From positions 568,903 through 632,902 of the forward strand of contig WELB01000050.1 of NCBI GenBank assembly GCA_009602725.1: DNA of 64,000 nucleotides, in the 5' to 3' direction. This DNA comes from Spirogloea muscicola (lineage: Eukaryota > Streptophyta > Zygnematophyceae > Spirogloeales > Spirogloeaceae). The position numbers were made by a program, and so were the translations under genes. The notes beneath the pieces were generated by a model. That model worked only from the letters and a program-made list of their open reading frames with translations. It ran no database searches and was not told where the DNA came from. Positions 11,061 through 21,697 of the stretch are shown one piece after another; the first letter of the stretch is position 1; each line of letters starts with the position of its first letter.

Positions 11061-12480
11061 GCCAGGGGAAGCGCTAAGAAATACAAGCACAAAAAGAAGA
11101 CACTAAGCAGCTACGAAGCACTCAGTAACCCCTGCTCAGCAGCCTCAGGTCAGAGAAGCTGGGAAAGCAATAGCTCCTAAACACTGAGGCAATGTCTACG
11201 AGAGGCGAGCCTGAACAAGGTCTGAATAGGGTATCCTGAGCTGCACTTGCAGACTAGAGGCTGTTGAGCGCCCACTCGCAGAACTCACGGAGACAGAGGA
11301 GATTTGTGATTTTTTGCGTGATGTCTTCCCGGCCCTTTCAGACCTAGTTCTTCCCTTTGTGCTGGCCTTTCACAGCTACCTTACGTACGAAGAGCTGTTG
11401 CTTGATACATGTGAAATTTCTCTTGGTTGTTATTGGCTCGCAGGCCTTCTCCGTTCAATCTTGTCCATTTACGACAAAGGTTTAGTGGGCTGGCCTATTT
11501 TTGTGGGTTGGCAAGAGGAGGCAGCTTCTTTGAAGGGGGCGATGGCTGTGATAGCCAGCCTATGATAGAGTGAAGGCGATGATGAAGATCAGCAATAACT
11601 TGATAGAGCTGTTTCTCCTGATAAGAATGAACAAGGTCCAAAGAGAAGAACAACGACTCTTCCAGTATAGAGGGCGACAGCTGTGATTTGGCCAGCCCAG
11701 CAATACGAAGACAGTTCGAGAAGGCCAAGACAAGTGCTGAAGCACAAAGCGACGCAAATGGCCACAGGCTGCTCAATATCCCATGTTGAGCAGGCGCAGG
11801 TCAGAGAAACCAGTCTCTGGATAGCAAGCCCCTGTCTATAGCCAGACGCTGCAGCCAAAGGAACAGCTTGTACAAAGTTTATTGATGGCTGTGAGAGGCC
11901 AGCCCAAGAAGAATGAACCAATTTGAAAATGGCCAGAACAGCTAAGCTCATCCAAAGGGGGCGAGAGGGTTGTGAGTCCGAATGTATGGACAAGGTCCGA
12001 AGGGGCCGGAAAGTGCTTAAGGCATGCAAGTAAGCAAGTATCACGAAGGAGTTGGAAATCGAGCAGCCAGCCAGCCATCGCCCCGCTTAAGGAGGAACCT
12101 CTAGGGACAGCTGCTGCTTCCTTCAGACTTTGTCCGTTCCTTTTGACCGCGCTTGCATTTTTGGCCTCTCACAGCCACCAGTCAATCTGGCCGCGCTTTC
12201 TTCTTTCTGGGCTGGCCTCTCATGGCCATTGCCTTACCTTCGAAGAGCGAATTTCGTTTCCCTGCAAAATTTGTCGCAGTACCTTGCCGTTGCGGGCGCC
12301 GATAAAAACTGCCGCGTCACTTGGTGAGCTGATTGTCAGAGCCTGGGTGACCAGCTCCTCACCTGCCGCGTGGCTGTCCCTTCGGAAAGCCCGTCGAAAC
12401 CTTCGATGCGGCGCCGTCTTCAGGACCCATCCCGTCATCTGATACAGTAGATAGAAAGATAGAAAGATTCCATGGCTCAA
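11061..12480. repeat. Cluster of decayed LINE tails
   Basis: Several degenerate hairpin/tail units in both orientations: around 11325-11385 (+), 11530-11545, 11680-11705 and 11890-11910 (-), and 12125-12230 (+, two units, one with the 'ccaccagtcaatctggccgcgctttc' context). Coding remains are not recognisable. No host gene is seen. Confidence 0.5.
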
Positions 12481-12599
12481 CCCCCTTCACTTTCACTAAA
12501 TAGCAAGCAGCCGTGAACTAGGGGCACGTCCCCACGCCCTGCCATTTGTCCTCCTGCCATTTGTCACGCCAACACCCGTTGCCAAGGCAGATCCCAGCC

Positions 12600-13075
12600 G
12601 CACAAGGAAAAGACGTTTCCATGAGAGGGCGGTGGCTGGGAGAGGCCAGCCCAGGAAAAAGAATGAACAAAAGTCGAAGGGGCCAAGGGAAAGAATGTGC
12701 TCGCCCATAAAGAAGAGTGGCTGGCAGAGCCAGCCCAAAAAGAATGGACAAGATCCCAAGCCAAAGAAAGAGGAGCCGAAGAAGTACTACACTACAGACC
12801 ATGCCTTTGGACTAGGACGAAGACATCAGCCAGAGGACGCTCAGTAACCTCTAGTGAGGAGATGCAAGTCGGAGTAGCTAGCCGGGGGAAAGACGTCGCC
12901 CTGACGGAAGCCGGAAGAAAGAGCTTGCCCATTGAGGATAGGGGCTGGAACAGCCAGCCCAAAAAAGAATGAGCAGAGTACAAGAAGCCCAAGAAGAAGG
13001 GGGCCAGGCGAAGCACTAAGGCGAAGCACTAAGAAAGAAGCACACAAGAAGAAACAAAGCAGCTACTAACTACTC
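12600..13075 (-). mobile_element. Family-C LINE end with several hairpins
   Basis: Minus-strand hairpins lie at about 12625-12660 (degenerate), 12699-12742 and 12922-12967, each with GCTCGCCCAT on its left. The family-C terminal coding stretch (GDVFPPASYSDLHLLTRGY, stop) lies at about 12905-12840 on the minus strand. The block sits just downstream (minus sense) of the long element that ends at 13086. Confidence 0.7.
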
Positions 13076-13800
13076 AGTAACCCCTGCTAAGCAGTCGAAG
13101 TCAGAGAGGCTATGTTCCTGGAAGGACGTCCCCTGGCCAGAGCCAGAGGCAGCAGCGAGGGCACGGCCGGCACGCAGGTGCAGCGCACGGGCCATTGACC
13201 TCTGCAGCGAGACGGCCAGGCGCATGCGATACACCTGGGCGAGCGACCCGGCTGCAGGAAAGTCCACCGGCTCCCCATGGAAGCGGCGAGCAACGGCGTG
13301 ACCGGCAAGCTGGTGGAGCAGTTCGAGCCACCGAGCACCCAACGCCCCGTGTGTGTCGATAGCCAGCGGGAAGAACTCGTCGGCCGGCGGATGGTCAGCG
13401 TACTTCAGTTCTTTTGCCCGAGCGGCGCAGGCGACCGCGTACCCAGCCTTGGTGGCACACTGGGCTGGGTGGGAGCGGTCGAATGCGTCGGTAGTCACCA
13501 CGTCCAGGAGGAGACGTGGCCCACCGGCTGGAGGGGTGGCCACCAGGTCGACACGACGGGCGTGGAGACCGTCGGCCCTGTCCTGGAGCGGCATGACGCC
13601 GGAGTGCTCCGCAGCCACGGAGAAGCCCGCCTCCACCAGGATGCCATGCATGGCGTCCCGGAGGTGGTCATGGGCCGCTGTCCGCTCGCCGCCGTGCGAG
13701 CAGCGCAGAACGTGCGCAGCCAGCTCCCCCTGCTCGGCCCCGCGCTCACCGCACTCACATTGACGGACGCCCTGGAGGCATGGCGGCAGCAGGCCGAGGA
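13076..13800 (-). pseudogene. RLE endonuclease and C-terminal part of LINE copy A1, frame-shifted
   Basis: Reads CECGERGAEQGELAAHVLRC (CCHC-like knuckle) in the region before 13651, then in one open frame AGFSVAAEHSGVMPLQDRAD, RRVDLVATP, LLLDVVTTDAFD and KAGYAVACAARAKELKY. That is the R..D / D-x-x-x-x-D / K-x3-Y pattern of R2-type restriction-like endonucleases. The C-terminal module (LGARWLELLHQLAGHAVARR, MRLAVSLQRSMARALHLRAG) matches the 24.4-25.2 kb copy almost residue for residue, indicating recent common origin. It is joined to the RT only across frame shifts. Confidence 0.85.
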
Positions 13801-14005
13801 GCCTGTGGACGGCGCTCCGGAAGACCTCGTCCGGGAGGGCGAGGGCGTCGTTGAGTGGGAAGGCCTGGAGCCACGCCGCTGCCCCGGGGGAAGAGGCCGA
13901 GTGGAGTCTCGCATCCCGCGCAGGTCGGCCTCAGGGAGCTGCAGCACGGCGGTGGTGTAGGCGGCCTTGTCCACCACGGCCGCGAAGCGCGCTTGGACGC
14001 GCAGG

Positions 14006-17000
14006 TCAGCGGTGTGCGCGAGGTGCGCAAAGGAGACCGCCTGGCCCGCCAGGTCCGGGTGCGCCGGGAGCAGCTCCTGGTGGGCGGGAGCGAAGCGACT
14101 CCTGGAACGGCAGCGCGCCCGTGTCGACCTCCACCACCGCCTGCTCCAGTGCACGCAGGCCGTGGACCATGAAGCGCTGGGCCACGGAGGCGGCAGTCTG
14201 CGCCCAGCTGCCGAGGTACGCAGCCCGGCACGAACGGACGAGCGGGCGCAGGCCGAGACCACCGTGGCTGAGGGGTAGCGCCGCCTGGTGGATAGCGGCT
14301 GGCGACTGTAGGAAGCCCGGGTGGCCCGGGTGGCGGACCAGGGCCGCCAAGCTCGCCACCATGCCTGCGTCGAAGTCCTTGTACACCGCCAACGCCTCTG
14401 GGGACGGCGGGGTGGCCCGCGTCAAGTACTGGGGCCGCTGCCCGATAGCCTTGGTCAACATGGCCAATGACAGCTGCATATCGTCCAGCTCGGGAAGCCG
14501 GGCCGCAGGCAGAAGATGCCCCGCAAGGCGGGCTCGCAGCTGCCCCTCCACGAAGGACGGCGTGCCAATGGGGACCCCCAGCAGAGTGAAGCCATCTGCT
14601 GGAGTCTGGCGTCTGCTGGGCAGCGTCAGGGTCGGTGGGAGAGGGCAGGGAGACCAAGCCGTGCACTTCGACGCCCGGGTGGACAGGCCGAGGGTGGCCA
14701 GCTGCAGCTTGAAAGTGACGAAGGCCGCCGCCACGTCTTCCGGAGGGCCGACTATGGTGGTGTCGTCCGCGAATGTGGGGAGTAGGACGCCTGGGTGGGC
14801 CGCTGCGGTAGCCTGCAGAGCCCGGTTGTGCGCGAGCGCAAAGAAGAAGCCGGCGAGGGGGTCCCCATGCCGCGTGCCCGAGCGGGACTGCAGGACCTCC
14901 ACCTGATCACCCCCTGTCCGCCAGAGGAGGTCGCTGGGCTGACCGTACCCCAAGCGGAAAAAGGGGACCAGGGAGGGGAAGGAGGCCCGGAGCTCCTCCA
15001 GCTCCTCCGCAATGCAGGCGCACTCCACGGTGTTGTTGTCAAACTGGCCAACATCGTAAAACAACCTGCCAAAAGGCGTTTGCCACGTCGACGGCAAGCA
15101 CCAGCCAGCCCGGGTGCTGGTCCAAGGTTGCACGGACCCCGTGGACGACGGCCTCGCCCCACTCCGCAGCCCCGCGCCGTACTGGTGTGGCGCCATATGC
15201 ACCTGCGCCGGCCCCGCATGCTGCTGCCAGAGTATGCGGCTCACCAGGCGGTACAGGACCTCCCCAATGGCAATGGGTCTGACCCCTCCGCTCGGCTTGT
15301 CGAGGGCGAGCAGCGTGCTGGCGCACAGGACGCCACGGATGCTGGCCGGCACATTGTCCTTGGCCAGGTGCTGGCAGATCTGCAGCAGCGCGTTGAAGTC
15401 CGCCGCCTCGCCCTCGAGGAAGATCTCCCGCAGGTGCTCAGTGAGCATGCGGGAGGGACCGCCGGCGGTTGCGCGACGGCTGGTCTGCAGAGCCTTCTTG
15501 AGGGCGTCGGCTTCCAAGACCACCTCCTCCGGCGGGGTGAACGCGGCCAACCACGGTGGCAGGGAGGAGCTGGCCGGGGGGTGGAGGGAGTCCAGGGCCG
15601 CCCGAGTGGCCACATTGGTCGGCGCCAGCATCGCATCGTCCAGGGCCTGCACTGCCCGGGAGAGCTCACCCGCGTGGCCGTAGCGAAGAGCCCTGCGGAC
15701 ACTGGCGGCCCAGTCGTGTGTTGCCCCTCGGCCACCACGGTTGGCCGCGGACGCCGCCACGGCTGCGTCGTGCCTCGCCAGGAGCTCCTCCCAGTGCCCG
15801 CTCTCGAACAAGTGGACGCGCTCCAAGAGGGGCTGCTGGCCCTGCTTGCGGCTGTCGGGAGAGACCCGCCCGAGCAACAACCGGGGGAAGAGGATGAATA
15901 ACTTCCACGCCGCCTCGTCCCTGTGGTCCGCGACGATCCGCTGCGTCACCGGGCGGAGCGCGCGGCGGAGGTGCGGGCGCGCCCAGCGCGGAACGTGGCG
16001 AAGGAGCGGCAGGGCCGCCTGGCGGTGAAGTGCGGCCAGATCAAGGCCTGCCAGCCACTCCCAGTGATGAGGCGTGGGCGGGAACGGCGCGGGAGGCCTG
16101 CCTGGTCTGCCTCGACGACCACCCGCTGCCGCTGCGTTCCGCGCCTGCTCCGCACGGTTGTTGTTACACGCGCAAGTTCGCTGGTGGTTGGACCGGCCGG
16201 ACCGCGAGGTGAAGGTCTTCTGGCACAGCTGGCACCGCGGCGGGTCGGGCGAGCGAGGTGGGGGCGACGGCGGTGGCGCCGGCTCGCTCGGCGGAGGTGG
16301 AGGCGGCGGAGACGGGGGCGGCGTCGATGGAGCTGACTGCGGTGGGGACGACGGCGGTGGGGACGGCGGCTGGGCGGGAGGCGATGTATGCTCCTCCGTG
16401 GCCGGTTCCTGGGGTGCGGCTTCTAGGACTGTGGCGGTGGGGTTGCAAGCTGCGTCGGCCACAACGGGCGGCGGCGAGGGCGACGGCAGCGGCAGCGACG
16501 GCGGTGGGGACGGCGGCTGAGCGGGAGGCGATGGATGCTCCTCCGTGGCCAGCTCCTGGGGTGAGGCTGCCAGGATCGTGGCGGTGGGGTTGCAAGCTGC
16601 GGCGGCCACATCGGGCGACGTCGAGGGCGGCGGCGGCGGCGGCGACGGTGGTGGGGACGGCGGTTGAGCGGGAGGCGATGGATGCTCCTCCGTGGCCTGC
16701 TCCTGGGGTGAGGCTACCAGGACCATGGCGATGGGGTTGCCAGCTGCGGCGGCCACACCGGGCGTCGTGCCGGCGGCGCTGGGATACCCCTTGCAATGCT
16801 TCCGGTGCATGGAGACACCCTTCGGATTTTTGAAGTCCCGCGGGCAGGTTGGGCACTGCGCGCGCGCGGGCGCCTCAGGCGGGGATGACGGCGGCGGAAG
16901 AAGGGGGGCCTGCTCCGGAGGTGGCGTGGTGGCGGCATGGAAGGCGGCCAGGGTGAGAAACCGCTGCGCCCAAGCGAACTTGGCCTGGGGGTACTCGGGG

Positions 17001-17038
17001 CTCCGGCTCCGGCGACGGCGCCCAGACCGCGCGGGTGG
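14006..17038 (-). CDS. LINE ORF: zinc fingers plus reverse transcriptase
   Basis: The frame is open from the N at 17039 to 14006, at least 1010 codons. It starts within RRRRSRSPEYPQAKFAWAQ, so the true N-terminus may lie beyond the N. Finger 1 is CPTCPRDFKNPKGVSMHRKH followed by C (about 16845-16785). Three Pro-rich repeats follow (about 16770-16370). Finger 2 is CQLCQKTFTSRSGRSNHQRT followed by C (about 16235-16170). RT landmarks: GGVRPIAIGEVLYRLVSRIL, SGTRHGDPLAGFFFALAHN (motif B) and FADDTTIVG (catalytic Asp pair), then a thumb with LLGVPIGTPSF. The last few dozen codons after EVDTGALPFQES are out of the true frame: homology resumes in another frame as FAPAHQELLPAHPDLAGQ. Confidence 0.88.
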   Translation of the reverse strand, partial: PPARSGRRRRSRSPEYPQAKFAWAQRFLTLAAFHAATTPPPEQAPLLPPPSSPPEAPARAQCPTCPRDFKNPKGVSMHRKHCKGYPSAAGTTPGVAAAAGNPIAMVLVASPQEQATEEHPSPPAQPPSPPPSPPPPPPSTSPDVAAAACNPTATILAASPQELATEEHPSPPAQPPSPPPSLPLPSPSPPPVVADAACNPTATVLEAAPQEPATEEHTSPPAQPPSPPPSSPPQSAPSTPPPSPPPPPPPSEPAPPPSPPPRSPDPPRCQLCQKTFTSRSGRSNHQRTCACNNNRAEQARNAAAAGGRRGRPGRPPAPFPPTPHHWEWLAGLDLAALHRQAALPLLRHVPRWARPHLRRALRPVTQRIVADHRDEAAWKLFILFPRLLLGRVSPDSRKQGQQPLLERVHLFESGHWEELLARHDAAVAASAANRGGRGATHDWAASVRRALRYGHAGELSRAVQALDDAMLAPTNVATRAALDSLHPPASSSLPPWLAAFTPPEEVVLEADALKKALQTSRRATAGGPSRMLTEHLREIFLEGEAADFNALLQICQHLAKDNVPASIRGVLCASTLLALDKPSGGVRPIAIGEVLYRLVSRILWQQHAGPAQVHMAPHQYGAGLRSGARPSSTGSVQPWTSTRAGWCLPSTWQTPFGRLFYDVGQFDNNTVECACIAEELEELRASFPSLVPFFRLGYGQPSDLLWRTGGDQVEVLQSRSGTRHGDPLAGFFFALAHNRALQATAAAHPGVLLPTFADDTTIVGPPEDVAAAFVTFKLQLATLGLSTRASKCTAWSPCPLPPTLTLPSRRQTPADGFTLLGVPIGTPSFVEGQLRARLAGHLLPAARLPELDDMQLSLAMLTKAIGQRPQYLTRATPPSPEALAVYKDFDAGMVASLAALVRHPGHPGFLQSPAAIHQAALPLSHGGLGLRPLVRSCRAAYLGSWAQTAASVAQRFMVHGLRALEQAVVEVDTGALPFQESLRSRPPGAAPGAPGPGGPGGLLCAPRAHR
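16370..16770 (-). repeat. Three Pro-rich tandem repeats inside the LINE ORF
   Basis: The unit containing 'tgctcctccgtggcc' recurs near 16388, 16533 and 16683, a period of about 145-150 bp. Each unit encodes ATEEHPSPPAQPPSPPP (minus strand) followed by a Pro/Ser run and a NPTAT segment. The unit sits between the two zinc fingers as a flexible linker that has grown by duplication. Confidence 0.8.
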
Positions 17039-17039
17039 N

Positions 17040-17450
17040 CGGGCGCCGCCGGCGGGGCGCCGGCGGCGGCCCGGGGTTTAGGAGGGGTGGCGGCGGCGGC
17101 GGCGGCGCCCTCGACCTCGAAGCCGGAGGCGGCCGCCAAAGCTCGGCCGGCGCGCAAGTGGACCGCGAATGCAAGGGACCGCTGAAGCGAGACGGCCAAC
17201 CGCATGCGGAAGGACCTGCGCGAGGGACCCGGCGACATTGAAGCCGGGCTGCTCGCCCTGCTGCCCGTGGCGGCGGGCCGCGGCCTGCTGCGCCAGGCGG
17301 TGAAGCAAGTCGAGCCACTTTGCGCCTGGGAAAGCGCTAAAGCCAGCACACAAGGAATCAAGCCAGCTACGAAGCACTCAGTAACCCCTGCACAAGAAGA
17401 AGGGCTCGCCCATTGAGGATAGGGGCTGGAAAGCCAGCCCAAAAAACACA
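17040..17450 (-). mobile_element. Second family-A/C LINE end immediately upstream of copy A1
   Basis: Minus strand, reading down from 17445: hairpin tail (17401-17445), 'caggggttactgag', then coding remains KWLDLLHRLAQQAAARRHGQ, VAGSLAQV and, in a neighbouring frame, FRMRLAVSLQRSLAFAVHLR and AGRALAAASGF. The wording SLAFAVHL matches the family-C end at 38.1-38.25 kb better than family A. The piece then runs into a Gly/Ala-rich stretch and the N at 17039, where element A1 begins. Confidence 0.7.
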
Positions 17451-17574
17451 AGCCTGCCAGGCTGACTGACTTTCAGCACCGAGTACCCAAATGATGGACT
17501 GGCTGGAAGAGCTTGATCTCGGTTTCTTCATGCGTATCGTTCTTATCCCAATAACGATGTTGCTCTGATGAGCC

Positions 17575-17820
17575 GCCGCCCACGCCTTGCATCTGCGTGC
17601 TGGCCGTGCTCTCGCTGCAGCCTCTGGCTTTCGTCAGGGGGATACTTTTCCGGCAGCTAGTCTGTCGGATTTGAGGCTCCTCGCTCGTAGCTACTGAGTG
17701 GTACATCCTACACCCGTTCTGACATAAGCATTTTCAGGCCCCTCCGTCATTGTGGCCCCTTCGACCCTTCGTCCATTCTTTTCGGGCTGGCTTTTCAGAG
17801 CCCTTGCCCGCATTGGGGTT
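17575..17820 (+). mobile_element. Decayed LINE C-terminus and tail
   Basis: 17586-17697 reads LHLRAGRALAAASGFRQGD, then SLSDLRLLARSY and TGA, on the plus strand. A degenerate hairpin (gggctggcttttcagagccc) with 'cattgggg' follows at 17786-17815. Confidence 0.7.
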
Positions 17821-18960
17821 GACAAACTCATACAACAACAATTGTAGAGCAAGAAGGCGCCAATGGATCATACTAACAAACAATGCGGGAGCATATAGTG
17901 ACAATGGGACTGATGGGGCTGTTGGGTCAACCGAAAGGACTGATTGTGTAATCTGAGCTAGAGTCCTCCCAACCGGGAGCAAGTGTGGGGGCCAAGGCAG
18001 GTTTGCCTTGTGTGCCTTAATGTAAGCACACTGAGGGATCAGAAGCTGCCTTGATGCTCTCTTGGTGGCTGTAGGCAGGCAGACAAAACTGGGCAGGCTG
18101 AATCAATGAAGCAAAGGCATAGCAAACGGCTACAGTATATCGTCTGCCCTGCAAACCCTCCCTCTGAGCACTTCCACATAAGACTGGAGGTAGTATATCG
18201 ATGCTGCAGCCCAAGCTGGTCCAGAGTAGACATCAGCAGCCAAAAGGGTTCACGAGCAAGGCTGAAGTTGGTCACGCAGTCACAAGTCGAAACAGGCGTC
18301 CACATTTGGTGGCGAATAGAAAGTTTGCATCTTCAACAACGACCCTGCCTAGAGTTGTGCCCAAGTTTCACTACAGGGATGTGCCTTTGGCTCAGTCCAA
18401 GGTGGTCATGTACAGCACTCCGCGCTTTGCAGCACAATTCAGGAAGCACAAGGTCATGTAGCTACAGGTCCTATTTATCAAGCACAATCTGCAGTGTGCA
18501 GCTTAACGACCACAAATTGCACTGTTGCAGCTTAATGTCATGCTTCCCTGCATAACCCGACTGCATATAGCGTTGGTGCCTCTCCTCTATACAGCTGCAG
18601 AAGGCCCACCCCGTGTACAGACCATGCTCTACTTAGAAAGAGGCTTGGTGAGTAGGCACGCCCCCCACTTCACGTGCACCTTTTGGAGTCTGCAGGGCTG
18701 CCAAAGAGATTTCTCGTGACTGCATCTTTTTGCCCACGATGCAGCAAGAGCAAGCATCAGAAACTGCGCTCAGCAGCTCATCAAGAGGAAGCTGCCATTG
18801 CATTGTGGGCCTTCATATTGACACCGTACGGAGCTTCCACAAGTATCAGCTGGCTGATACATAGGCCTATGTGCCCTTTGTCCAGTCAATAAGGGCCGAT
18901 GATCAGGTGGCTGTTGTTCCATATAACCTCCTCATGACTCTACATGCCATATCTTGACTC
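17821..18960. other. Intergenic / 3' flank of PIN gene
   Basis: No convincing exon or repeat. It may include the 3' UTR of the minus-strand PIN-domain gene. Confidence 0.35.
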
Positions 18961-18965
18961 TGAGC

Positions 18966-21340
18966 CTAAGAGATGAAAAGCCAGTCAACTTTGTGGCCAC
19001 CAAGGACATTCTCTGAGCCCGTTATGCCCGCCTTTGTCGTGCTGCATGCGACTGGCATGCCAATCTCTCTGTGTGACCAGCTCTGTTGCTTTAAGGGCTT
19101 GAATCCCTTCTCCAAGACTCTGCACGAGATGACATGGCGATACTTAACACACGTATCTATTTCCACTTCTATAGTGCTAACATCAGTCAACGCGGCGAGG
19201 CATGCACCTAGCAAATTTCTAGACTTCCTTACCTTAAGCTGGAGAGCAACATCTGAAGTCAATAAGATAACCCTTCCAGAACAGACACTCCTTGAATAGT
19301 ACAGACCGCAGGCAAGGATCAGATCATCGGCAGAATAATCTGCCCGCACTGGGGACTTATTGATGCCATCCAGCTGCACAACGCAGATCGATGTCAAGTA
19401 GCAACGCTTACCACTCAGACATCAGGAGCAATCACACGAGCTTCAGCTGTCAAGCTGTTCACATCTTAAGCACCTGACTATGTCAGACCCTGCAATCTGC
19501 TTGCATGGCACTTGCTGCAGCTTACACTGACGGTCTCCCCATAGCATTGACATCTTAGCCAGGGTGCCTGTGCGCGTTCTGCTTGCATTAAGAATCTGGC
19601 AAGAATTTCCATCGAGGTAAAGGCACCATCCAGAGTGAGTCAGAATATGCTAACATGCCACTTGCATGCTCTCAGCAATACAAATGTGCTGCCAATGACT
19701 AGCAGATCTAGTTAACATCTGCTATGCAAATACACACAGAGAGTTAAGTACATGAAGTACTGACCTCAAAGTCTTTCGAGCAAGGTGGCCCTTCTGTTCA
19801 TCTAGCCGCTTCATGCTGTCTAGCTCCTGGATGACTGCACAGGCCAGGAGAGATGAGACATGATTAAGCTACTCGCTAGATGTTTCCTGGGCGGAATGCA
19901 GAGCTGCTTCTGTTCCTGAAGCAACCTATCACGGACATGGATGTAACACTCACCTGCTTTTGGCAGCAGCAACCTTATCTTCTCTTCAGCCAGCAAGCCA
20001 GCACTCTGCCTGAAGTTGCCCGACAAGCTCTCTGGACTGCTTATGGGAGTCACACCATGTAAGCCCCAAGCTACTATCGCTTCGAGTGCGGCAACTTCTT
20101 CTGGGTCCAAGAAGATATTTGTGTCCACAATCGCATATTGTACTTGGAATGGACCTCCACCCCTGTCCATTCTCTTCTCTAGGAGGTCTGAAGCCGGGCT
20201 TGCGCCTGGTGTCTCCGCGGACATTTGGCTCGTGCACGACCATTGGTCGGACAAATTTGCTTCTTGGAGCATGTGTATTGGCGGAAAATTCAATTGAGAC
20301 GCCTCCATTACAGGGGAGATCTGCGGTAGCTGGTAGTCCTGCAGTAGCTCTGGGGTTGCCTCCCTCCTCCTCGTTTGAAAATCTTGTGTAGGGTCATGGC
20401 AGCTGTTGGGATGATCGTTGGTGCCAGCTGCCGCCGGAGCAGATACCCCTTGCTTGCACAGCCCTGCAGCATCAGGCGAGGGCCCCTCGCTTCCTTCTGC
20501 CGCAGCAGTCGAGGAGTGGGCTTCCTTCACGAGCGACGTAGTTGAGGTCCCCACTGATCTGCTCCTCTCAGGCTTGGGCTTCGCTTTCTCGGGTGCCGAT
20601 CCCGCAGTGGCCTTGGGCTTGAAGCCGAACTTGACGCGCTGCCCAAACAGCCAGCTGGGCAAGCTGCTGACCTCGTCTGACTCCGTCTTCCCATCGGCTG
20701 TGCCCGGTGCGTCGGCCTCCCTCGTCAGATCCTCCTCTGAGGCGCTGCTGAGGTCGTCGCTGCTTGCCGGGCCAGCCAGAAACGCCTGCCAGCTCCGCCG
20801 CCCCTTTTCGCAGTGCTTCAGGACGTTGGCTTTTACGTTGGCATTGAGGGCCCTCTCAGTCCCCGCCTGTCGGATACCCTGCTCCCGCAGCTGCGGCGGC
20901 TCGTAGCCAATGCTACTGCGCCTCCCTGCCACAGCAACCCCAGCTTCGCCGGCGGCTTCCGGCGTCACCGAGCTCTCGGAGCCTCCAAATGCGCCGTCAC
21001 TGCGAGGCCCTTCGAACCAATCATCCAGCAGGCTGCGACTGCCCGAGTCAGTCCCCGCAGCCTGCAAAGGGGCGTCCACGTTCTGGAGGGCCTCCGAGGA
21101 GGCCGCCGCGATGGCATCCGTCCCGCCATCTGCAATAGCCGAGTCTGCTGCGGCGGGAGCTTTGCTCGGCTTGTTGGCCATCTGCATGTCAATCTTCGCG
21201 ACTTCCAGCATCAGCGCCTCGAGCTCGCGGTCGAACACGGCGGCGGCCGCGGACGCGTCCATCCAAGCGGCGTCGGGGCCGGGCGCCGCCGCCGAGGTGT
21301 CCCACGGGCTCATCGCCGCGCCGCAGTCCGCCGCGCTCAA
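18966..21340 (-). CDS. PIN-domain (Swt1/EST1-like) protein with long disordered N-terminus
   Basis: Start MSAADCGAAMSPWDT at 21340. The first about 400 residues are Ser/Ala/Glu-rich and probably disordered. The PIN domain begins with YAIVDTNIFLDPEEV (first acidic residue, Asp, at DTN). It continues in exon 19834-19765 (VIQELDSMKRLDEQKGHLAR) and an exon near 19375-19226 (RADYSADDLILACGLYYSR, VILLTSDVALQLK). This supplies the later acidic residues (DD and D) of a PIN nuclease fold. A last exon near 19066-18966 (GMPVACSTTKAG, ends WLFIS) is tentative. Eukaryotic proteins of this type (Swt1, SMG5/6-like) are RNA endonucleases in mRNA quality control; the exact orthologue is uncertain. It is transcribed divergently from the p24 gene. 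The exon 1 donor at AAAGCAG|gtgagt (19954) is clear; some junctions are not. Confidence 0.8.
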
Positions 21341-21697
21341 CGCCGCATTCGAAAACGAGGCCGGCCGGACAGCGGGCGGGCGCGGCAGGGAGTGAAGCGC
21401 TCAGCGGCGGCGGCGCTCGACGGCGCGGCTCGGCGGCNGCCGCGGGACTCGGCGGCGCGCGGCGCTGCTGCGGCGGGCGGCGGAGGCGGCGGCCATGGCG
21501 GATGCCAGGGCTGGCTTTGAGCTGCTGCAGGCCGAACGGGGGAGTGACCGTTTCCTTGACGGCAGAGGCCCCGTTGCCCAACGACGACATCCGCGCCGTT
21601 ATCCTTATCGGCGCCAACTCCACCGTTAGGGTTTGGGTGAGCGCCAGCACCAGCAGCGCCCGCCGCGGCAGGAGCGGCGGCGCCGGTGGCGCCCGCC
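21341..21697. promoter_or_regulatory. Shared CGG-rich spacer of divergent PIN and p24 genes
   Basis: 357 bp separate the two start codons. The left part is CGG-rich, with a single N at 21437. No TATA box is evident. A bidirectional CpG-type promoter is the natural reading; that is inference from layout and composition. Confidence 0.5.

Larger units (their letters stand above)
13076..17038 (-). mobile_element. Near-full-length RLE-type non-LTR retrotransposon (LINE), family A copy 1
   Basis: About 4 kb on the minus strand. Order from its 5' side: zinc finger, Pro-rich tandem repeats, second zinc finger, reverse transcriptase, CCHC-like knuckle, restriction-like endonuclease, conserved C-terminal module. 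This is the R2-type layout (N-terminal fingers, C-terminal RLE, no AP endonuclease seen). The copy is decayed: the frame shifts near 14090, again near 13880, and once at the very end, so LSDLRLLSRGY becomes LSDFDCLAGVTE. An N at 17039 obscures the 5' boundary. A further family tail lies upstream. Clade assignment (R2-like, Utopia-like or other) needs a tree. Confidence 0.9.

Noticed and set aside
9840-13075. CRISPR-like array
   Set aside because: Recurring units are LINE tails in both orientations at irregular spacing in a eukaryotic genome, not regular repeat-spacer units.
13851-14906. Long plus-strand open frames over the LINE (also 14795-15901)
   Set aside because: They are antisense shadows of the GC-rich RT gene on the minus strand; they show no domain signal, and the minus frame carries all RT and RLE motifs.
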